A DNA stretch of 17,025 bases from contig JACPFZ010000010.1 in assembly GCA_016182725.1 (NCBI GenBank), positions 2,080-19,104 on the forward strand, in the 5' to 3' direction. Shown piece after piece: positions 13,262-17,025 of this stretch (within the stretch, counting starts at the first letter, position 1; each line of letters opens with the position of its first letter). The position numbers were made by a program, and so were the translations under genes. The notes under the pieces are model-generated. The model made no database searches and was not told the DNA's origin. It worked only from the letters and a program-made list of their open reading frames with translations. This stretch comes from Candidatus Gottesmanbacteria bacterium (lineage in GTDB: Bacteria > Patescibacteriota > Microgenomatia > UBA10105 > UBA927).

Positions 13262-13834
13262 TTAGGGAGTCGTATTGGAGCTACTGATACCATAGTTACA
13301 TAGTGTCGCATTGGTTTCAATACAGGTGCTGCAGTTGGTACCCGCATACCCGCCCGTGATACGTCGGGGATCTTGTTTGTTCTCAATGCAACCGTACAGT
13401 TTAAACCAACTCTGGTCATCTGCTACAGTGTAATAGTACGTGCGCAGGGGGTCTCGCGGATCTTTGGGCACGACCCGCATGTATACTGTTCCATTCGGAT
13501 CATCCATCGGCCCTCCTCCCCAGGCACAAGCTCCGCCCCCGCAAGAAAGAATCTTTCCCCCCGAGGCGGGGGAGTACTTGCCATAATCATTGTAGTACAT
13601 CTCCAGAGCCTGCCGGATTCCTGCAAGGTTTTGTACACGCTGCGCATCCCATCCCTTCTGCTGACTGGTCGTGTACGTGCCAATGCCGATTGCTGCAATG
13701 ATGGCAAAAATGGCCATCACGATAATAAGTTCAATGAGTGTAAACCCTGAAAATTTCTGAAACAGGAAAGTGTCCCGCCAAGCGGGACCAGAAATTTTTA
13801 GGGCAAGTCCCTTTTTGAAATTGAAAATTCTCAT
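13262..13834 (-). CDS. Prepilin, T2SS G-like, with in-frame insert at the leader
   Basis: 190 aa. ATG 13834 overlaps the upstream stop as ATGA, which fixes the start over longer in-frame options. The protein begins MRIFNFKKG, then a 21-residue insert (residues 10-30), then FTLIELIIVMAIFAIIAAI. The insert is encoded by a palindromic repeat and ends in G30, so a Gly-Phe cleavage site is rebuilt after it; without it the leader would read FNFKKGFTLIEL. The mature part continues KGWDAQRVQNLAGIRQALEMYYNDYGKYSP and a Cys-rich C-terminus (GCIENKQDP, CSTCIE). The leader is therefore 30 residues long and contains aromatic residues, which may affect processing. Confidence 0.85.
   Translation of the reverse strand: MRIFNFKKGLALKISGPAWRDTFLFQKFSGFTLIELIIVMAIFAIIAAIGIGTYTTSQQKGWDAQRVQNLAGIRQALEMYYNDYGKYSPASGGKILSCGGGACAWGGGPMDDPNGTVYMRVVPKDPRDPLRTYYYTVADDQSWFKLYGCIENKQDPRRITGGYAGTNCSTCIETNATLCNYGISSSNTTP
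13745..13811 (-). repeat. Palindromic insert in a prepilin leader
   Basis: Outer arms CCCTGAAAATTTCTG (13745-13759) and CAGAAATTTTTAGGG (13789-13803) pair at 14 of 15 positions. Inside is a perfect hairpin GTCCCGC/GCGGGAC with a CAA loop (13772-13788). Bases 13791-13811 recur exactly at 8385-8405 at the end of pilM. The insert is 63 nt and keeps the frame. Confidence 0.75.
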
Positions 13835-14457
13835 TGGCATGATGCATCCAAACAGCAATAGTATGAACCTTCAAATTGCGTCACTCTATATTGAGAACCC
13901 GGGCAACAGCTTGCGCACATGCCGACATAGTTTTGCGGTTGTCCGCATATAGGAGCAGTCTGACCATCACAGGTAAATCCACTTAATCCACTCGAGGGAG
14001 CATTGGGGCTTGAAACGTAGTAGTTATTCGTTGTTCCACCCGCAACACAGCCGCTGCTGCAGCCCACGTTCGCTATAGCAGGATCGCTGGTGTACTCGAG
14101 CATGGTAAATAATCGGTACCATCTGGGCGTTGCCGTCCCATCTGTTTGATAGGGGTACACCGTGTTTTTCCATGGATCGCAGGGAATAGTAGGCATGCAC
14201 GGCGAAAGAGAGGTCGCGCCGCACGAAAATACATTCGCCGGCACATAATACCCATGATCGTTGTTGTATTCTTCCAAACAGCGCTGAATTTTAGACATGT
14301 CTGCTTTCCGTCTGCTGTCGCGTGCTTTTTGTATCTGCGTTCCACCACGGAGTGATAAAAGGACAATCATTGCCAGAATCCCAATAATGGCAACGACAAT
14401 CAGAAGCTCAACAAGGGTAAAACCGCGACCCAAAAATGACGTATTTGATCGGTCCAT
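13831..14457 (-). CDS. Prepilin, T2SS G-like, overlapping pilD
   Basis: 208 aa from ATG 14457 (MDRSNTSFLGRG, then FTLVELLIVVAIIGIL). QKARDSRRKADMSKIQRCLEEYNNDHGYYVP follows. The C-terminal domain is long and very Cys-rich (for example MCASCCPGSQ and YCCLDASCQ), suggesting a disulfide-stabilised tip or surface domain. The start lies inside the end of pilD: the two genes overlap by 58 nt in different frames. A TTG at 14433 (M-G-R-G-F-T) is an alternative start but also overlaps. First pilin after pilD in the operon. Confidence 0.85.
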   Translation of the reverse strand: MDRSNTSFLGRGFTLVELLIVVAIIGILAMIVLLSLRGGTQIQKARDSRRKADMSKIQRCLEEYNNDHGYYVPANVFSCGATSLSPCMPTIPCDPWKNTVYPYQTDGTATPRWYRLFTMLEYTSDPAIANVGCSSGCVAGGTTNNYYVSSPNAPSSGLSGFTCDGQTAPICGQPQNYVGMCASCCPGSQYRVTQFEGSYYCCLDASCQ

Positions 14458-15152
14458 AGAGTGGCAACGATTGCACCGATAATAAGGAATGGACCAAAGG
14501 CTACGCTGCCTTTGATCGTTTTTTTCCTTAGCAAAATCAGTATGACACCCACGAGAGCACCCGTCAAGAATGCCGCATAGAGGGCAATGACAATCCCGGG
14601 AAATCCCAAAAGCAATCCAAGGAAAAACGCCAATTTGACATCGCCAAATCCCATCCCGCGGCCACGAGTGACCAACCAGAGTAGCAAGAAAAACCCTGCT
14701 GCCCCTGCTGCCGAGGCGAGATAGGGCAAGAGTCCTATCGGTCTTATTTGACCTATAAATCCTATCAACGCTCCTAAAACCCCGACCACTACCATGCTGT
14801 CGGGAATAATCTGATATTTGAGATCGGCAACAAAAATAACCAACAGAGAACAACTCACGAAGAGAAATGGGATAATCTGTGTCTGTTGGAAGCCAATGAT
14901 AAACAGGATGCCGCTGGTAAGTTCAATGAGCGGATATTGGATCGAAAGACGCTTATGACACCTGCGGCAGCGGCCAGCCTGAATAATCCAGGAGAATAGG
15001 GGAATAAGCTCGTCCCATCGCAGGTTTTTTTTGCACCAGTCGCAGTGCGACCGACCAACCAGAACGCTTTCCCCCTTGGGCAACCGGTCAATAAGCACAT
15101 TGAGAAACGAGCCAACCGACATGCCAAGAAAAAATGCGAAAAAAGATTGCAT
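14400..15152 (-). CDS. pilD: Prepilin peptidase / N-methyltransferase PilD
   Basis: 250 aa. A polytopic membrane aspartyl protease that cuts prepilin leaders after glycine and methylates the new N-terminus. The N-terminal methylase-type domain has two CxxC pairs (C37/C40 and C62/C65) for zinc. The catalytic aspartates are D110 (DLKYQIIPD) and D171 in the GMGFGD motif. VAFGPFLIIGAI near the end is also typical. It is the first gene of the pilus operon and processes the eight prepilins that follow. ATG 15152 faces the divergent YfhO-like gene across 26 bp. The last 58 nt also encode the start of the next pilin in another frame. Confidence 0.95.
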   Translation of the reverse strand: MQSFFAFFLGMSVGSFLNVLIDRLPKGESVLVGRSHCDWCKKNLRWDELIPLFSWIIQAGRCRRCHKRLSIQYPLIELTSGILFIIGFQQTQIIPFLFVSCSLLVIFVADLKYQIIPDSMVVVGVLGALIGFIGQIRPIGLLPYLASAAGAAGFFLLLWLVTRGRGMGFGDVKLAFFLGLLLGFPGIVIALYAAFLTGALVGVILILLRKKTIKGSVAFGPFLIIGAIVATLWTDQIRHFWVAVLPLLSF

Positions 15153-15158
15153 GCTTCC

Positions 15159-15166
15159 AGTATGCT
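15159..15166. promoter_or_regulatory. Overlapping divergent -10 boxes, pilD and YfhO-like gene
   Basis: The 26-bp gap (15153-15178) contains TATGCT on the + strand (15161-15166) and, overlapping it, CATACT on the - strand (15159-15164), each matching TATAAT at 4 of 6. The - strand box is 6 nt from the pilD ATG and the + strand box 12 nt from the other ATG. Confidence 0.3.
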
Positions 15167-15178
15167 ACACTTACCCCG

Positions 15179-17025
15179 ATGAAAACAAGGCGGATGGATA
15201 TGTTTGCACTTTTGATCATTGCGATCCTCGCGCTAGCTTTTTTTTGGAAATTTTTTTTTCCGCTACCGCAACTTCTCGTAACCCCGGATTTCGGCAGAAG
15301 CGACGCGTGGCACTTCAGCTTTCCGACAAAATTTTTTTTGAGCCAAAGCCTGAAACAGAACACATTGCCTCTCTGGTCAAAAAAAATGGGCGCTGGATTC
15401 CCTTTGTTTGCCGAAGGACAAATCGGAACATTATTTCTTCCGAATCTCATTCTTTTTAAATTTTTGAACCCTGTAACCGCATACAACCTCAGTCTTATGC
15501 TCGTTGTGATACTGATCGGATGGGGAATGTACCTATGGCTGAAAATACTTGGATTATCTCCTCTCCCTTCTTTGTTCGGAGCAGTGACCATGGCTTTTTC
15601 CGGCCCCGTCATGACCCAGCTTCCCCATATCACCTTACTTCAAGGGTTCAGCATGCTTCCATGGATTATGTCCGCCAGCCACATGCTTACCGAGAAAAAA
15701 TCCCTTCGCTGGATAGTGGTTCTTGCCGCTCTTGTAAGCCAGCAAATCTTTGCCGGTTTTCCACAGGCAAGTGTTGTCACTATCCTATTTGCTGCGGGGT
15801 ATGTTGTCTGGCTCACGCGAAAAACCATGGTACCGTTCTGTTTCCGCTTTGGCGTTGCCATACTCCTTGCTCTTGGACTTTCGGGGGTACAGATACTTCC
15901 ATCGTGGGAATTTCTCAACGAGTCTTCGGCACGGGGCGGATTTTCACCTGCCGATGCCGCGTATTTTTCCTATCCGCTCAAGCACCTTATCACATTCTTA
16001 GATCCGTATCGCTTGGGAAATCCAAAACTCGGTACGTACCCGGCGTTTCATATATTTGACGGCAGTATCTTTTGGGAAAACACCGGATTCATCGGCATTA
16101 TCCCTCTTATATTCTTCACCGTATCTCTTTTTAGCCTCAAAAGGGGTGGCCTTACAGGGGTCACCCTTTTCTTTTTCATTGCTCTTTTCCTCTCCTTTCT
16201 CTTCATGCTTGGCAGCCATTCACCACTCTACATCATCTATTCTTTTTGGCCATTTAACCTCTTTCGCGTTCCCTCAAGATTTTTATGGATATTCGTTACA
16301 TCACTTATCATAGTCTCTGCAATGGGAGTAGAACGTTTTGCAAGAGGTTTTGCAAGAGGTCCTCTTGCAAAAGGCTTCCTGATAGTCTGTGTTGCAGCAA
16401 ATACCGTGCTCCTCATGAAAACTTGGGACAATTATCACGCGATAGAGCCTTCGGCCCGATGGATCTCGAAACCACCGGCCATAAAATCTATAGAACGAAC
16501 TGATCATATCTATACCATCGGAAGTGAACTGGTCCACAATCAGACATTCCTTACAAAAGGTTGGCAAAATATGACTCCCTACCATACCCTGCGAAATACT
16601 ATTGCTCCTGATAGCAACCTGTTGTGGAACATTCCTTCCACCCAGGTCTATGCCGGCAGATTCCTGCGGCGGCAAGCACTTTCGGAAACGCTTCTTTCAA
16701 ACCTTATCCCAGTGAACACCGAGCAGGCGACCGTGAGTGCCCAGGCAAAAAAACTTCTCGATATCTTCGGGGTAACGAAGGTCATCAGCGCAGTTCCGTT
16801 AACCGCTGAAGGGTTTACCCCGAGCCCCGAAGGGTTGAACCCTGTTTCAGAGCTTGCTGACAAGCAAATAACAATCCGAGTCTATCAAAATACGACCGCT
16901 ACTCCCCGTGCGTATCTCGTACAAGAGGCTATCGTTGCTCAAACATTTGAAGAAGCCATCCGGAAACTCCAGGATGACTCGTTCATAGTGGGGAAAAGTG
17001 TTCTCGTGGAAAAACCTCTTATCCT
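15179..17025 (+). CDS. YfhO-like polytopic membrane protein, 3'-truncated
   Basis: The frame is open from ATG 15179 to the end of the window (615 residues visible). The start has a Lys/Arg-rich tip and a hydrophobic helix (MFALLIIAILALAFF). NTLPLWSKKMGAGFPLFAEGQ is the typical luminal loop of YfhO family proteins (compare P-L-W-x-P-x-x-x-G-G-x-P), followed by about ten further membrane segments and then a soluble C-terminal part. YfhO proteins resemble GT-C glycosyltransferases and are implicated in lipid- or polymer-linked sugar modification; the substrate here is unknown. Oddity: MGVERFARGFARGPLAKG is encoded by a duplicated palindrome arm plus a full palindrome (16336-16372), and a second small repeat lies at 16808-16842. 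It is transcribed away from pilD. Confidence 0.8.
   Translation, partial: MKTRRMDMFALLIIAILALAFFWKFFFPLPQLLVTPDFGRSDAWHFSFPTKFFLSQSLKQNTLPLWSKKMGAGFPLFAEGQIGTLFLPNLILFKFLNPVTAYNLSLMLVVILIGWGMYLWLKILGLSPLPSLFGAVTMAFSGPVMTQLPHITLLQGFSMLPWIMSASHMLTEKKSLRWIVVLAALVSQQIFAGFPQASVVTILFAAGYVVWLTRKTMVPFCFRFGVAILLALGLSGVQILPSWEFLNESSARGGFSPADAAYFSYPLKHLITFLDPYRLGNPKLGTYPAFHIFDGSIFWENTGFIGIIPLIFFTVSLFSLKRGGLTGVTLFFFIALFLSFLFMLGSHSPLYIIYSFWPFNLFRVPSRFLWIFVTSLIIVSAMGVERFARGFARGPLAKGFLIVCVAANTVLLMKTWDNYHAIEPSARWISKPPAIKSIERTDHIYTIGSELVHNQTFLTKGWQNMTPYHTLRNTIAPDSNLLWNIPSTQVYAGRFLRRQALSETLLSNLIPVNTEQATVSAQAKKLLDIFGVTKVISAVPLTAEGFTPSPEGLNPVSELADKQITIRVYQNTTATPRAYLVQEAIVAQTFEEAIRKLQDDSFIVGKSVLVEKPLI
16336..16372 (+). 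repeat. GCAAGAGG palindrome with duplicated arm, copy in YfhO-like gene
   Basis: TTTTGCAAGAGG occurs twice in tandem (16336-16347, 16348-16359), then a T, then the complementary arm CCTCTTGCAAAA (16361-16372). It is translated as FARG-FARG-PLAK. The 12-nt unit keeps the frame. Confidence 0.85.
16808..16842 (+). repeat. Small palindromic GAAGGGTT repeats in YfhO-like gene
   Basis: GAAGGGTTTACCC (16808-16820) and GAAGGGTTGAACCC (16829-16842) each contain a short palindrome (GGGT-TT-ACCC; GGGTT-G-AACCC) and encode EGFTP and EGLNP. GAAGGGTTTACCC recurs on the minus strand at 10940-10952 in a prepilin gene. Confidence 0.45.

Noticed and set aside
15520..16313. Several medium open frames in other phases, suggesting a broken gene
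   Set aside because: A single uninterrupted frame runs from 15179 to the window end and encodes a coherent YfhO-like membrane protein.

Overview
The window reads as part of a Patescibacteria (Candidate Phyla Radiation) genome, most likely a Parcubacteria-type lineage. The signs are very tight packing with many ATGA stop/start overlaps, few Shine-Dalgarno sequences, shortened housekeeping proteins (NusB 118 aa, S16 76 aa), a housekeeping cluster with no rimM beside trmD, and one long operon of many prepilins with pilD and pilMNO. TGA is used as a stop codon, so the Gracilibacteria/SR1 recoding does not apply. The lineage is inferred from gene content only.

Layout. 1-1710 (+): the C-terminal part of a secreted protein made of LamG-like jelly-roll domains. 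1754-2296 (+): a four-helix-bundle protein whose coding sequence carries a large G-rich/C-rich inverted repeat. 2305-6953 (+): a housekeeping cluster recG, rpmF, nusB, rnc, rpsP, khpA, trmD (DNA repair, ribosomal proteins, RNA processing, tRNA methylation). 6945-15152 (-): a type IV pilus operon, converging on trmD. In its own transcription order it runs pilD (prepilin peptidase), eight prepilin-like genes, a PilX-like gene, pilM, pilN, pilO. Together these supply pilus subunits, their processing enzyme and the inner-membrane alignment complex; the motor genes pilB, pilC and pilT are not in the window. 15179-17025 (+): a large polytopic YfhO-like membrane protein, divergent from pilD and running off the window. 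No stretch longer than 300 bases lacks a gene.

The most striking content is several families of short palindromic repeats. (1) Three copies (126-133 bp) of a terminal-inverted-repeat element each sit exactly between a duplicated 4-bp target (ATGA, TATG, TATG). In every copy the downstream duplicate holds the start codon of the next gene (rnc, pilO, pilX-like). The terminal arms differ between copies but change together so pairing is kept, and each copy has two internal hairpins, the second with a GNRA-type loop when read in gene sense. (2) A GCAAGAGG-N-CCTCTTGC palindrome lies in frame inside recG, trmD and the YfhO-like gene. (3) Two different palindromic inserts sit at the prepilin peptidase site of two pilins and rebuild the Gly-Phe junction. 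(4) Heptamer arrays (TAAWTCR) lie at three pilin gene starts or junctions, two of them in translated leader peptides. These families are the best candidates for undescribed biology here.
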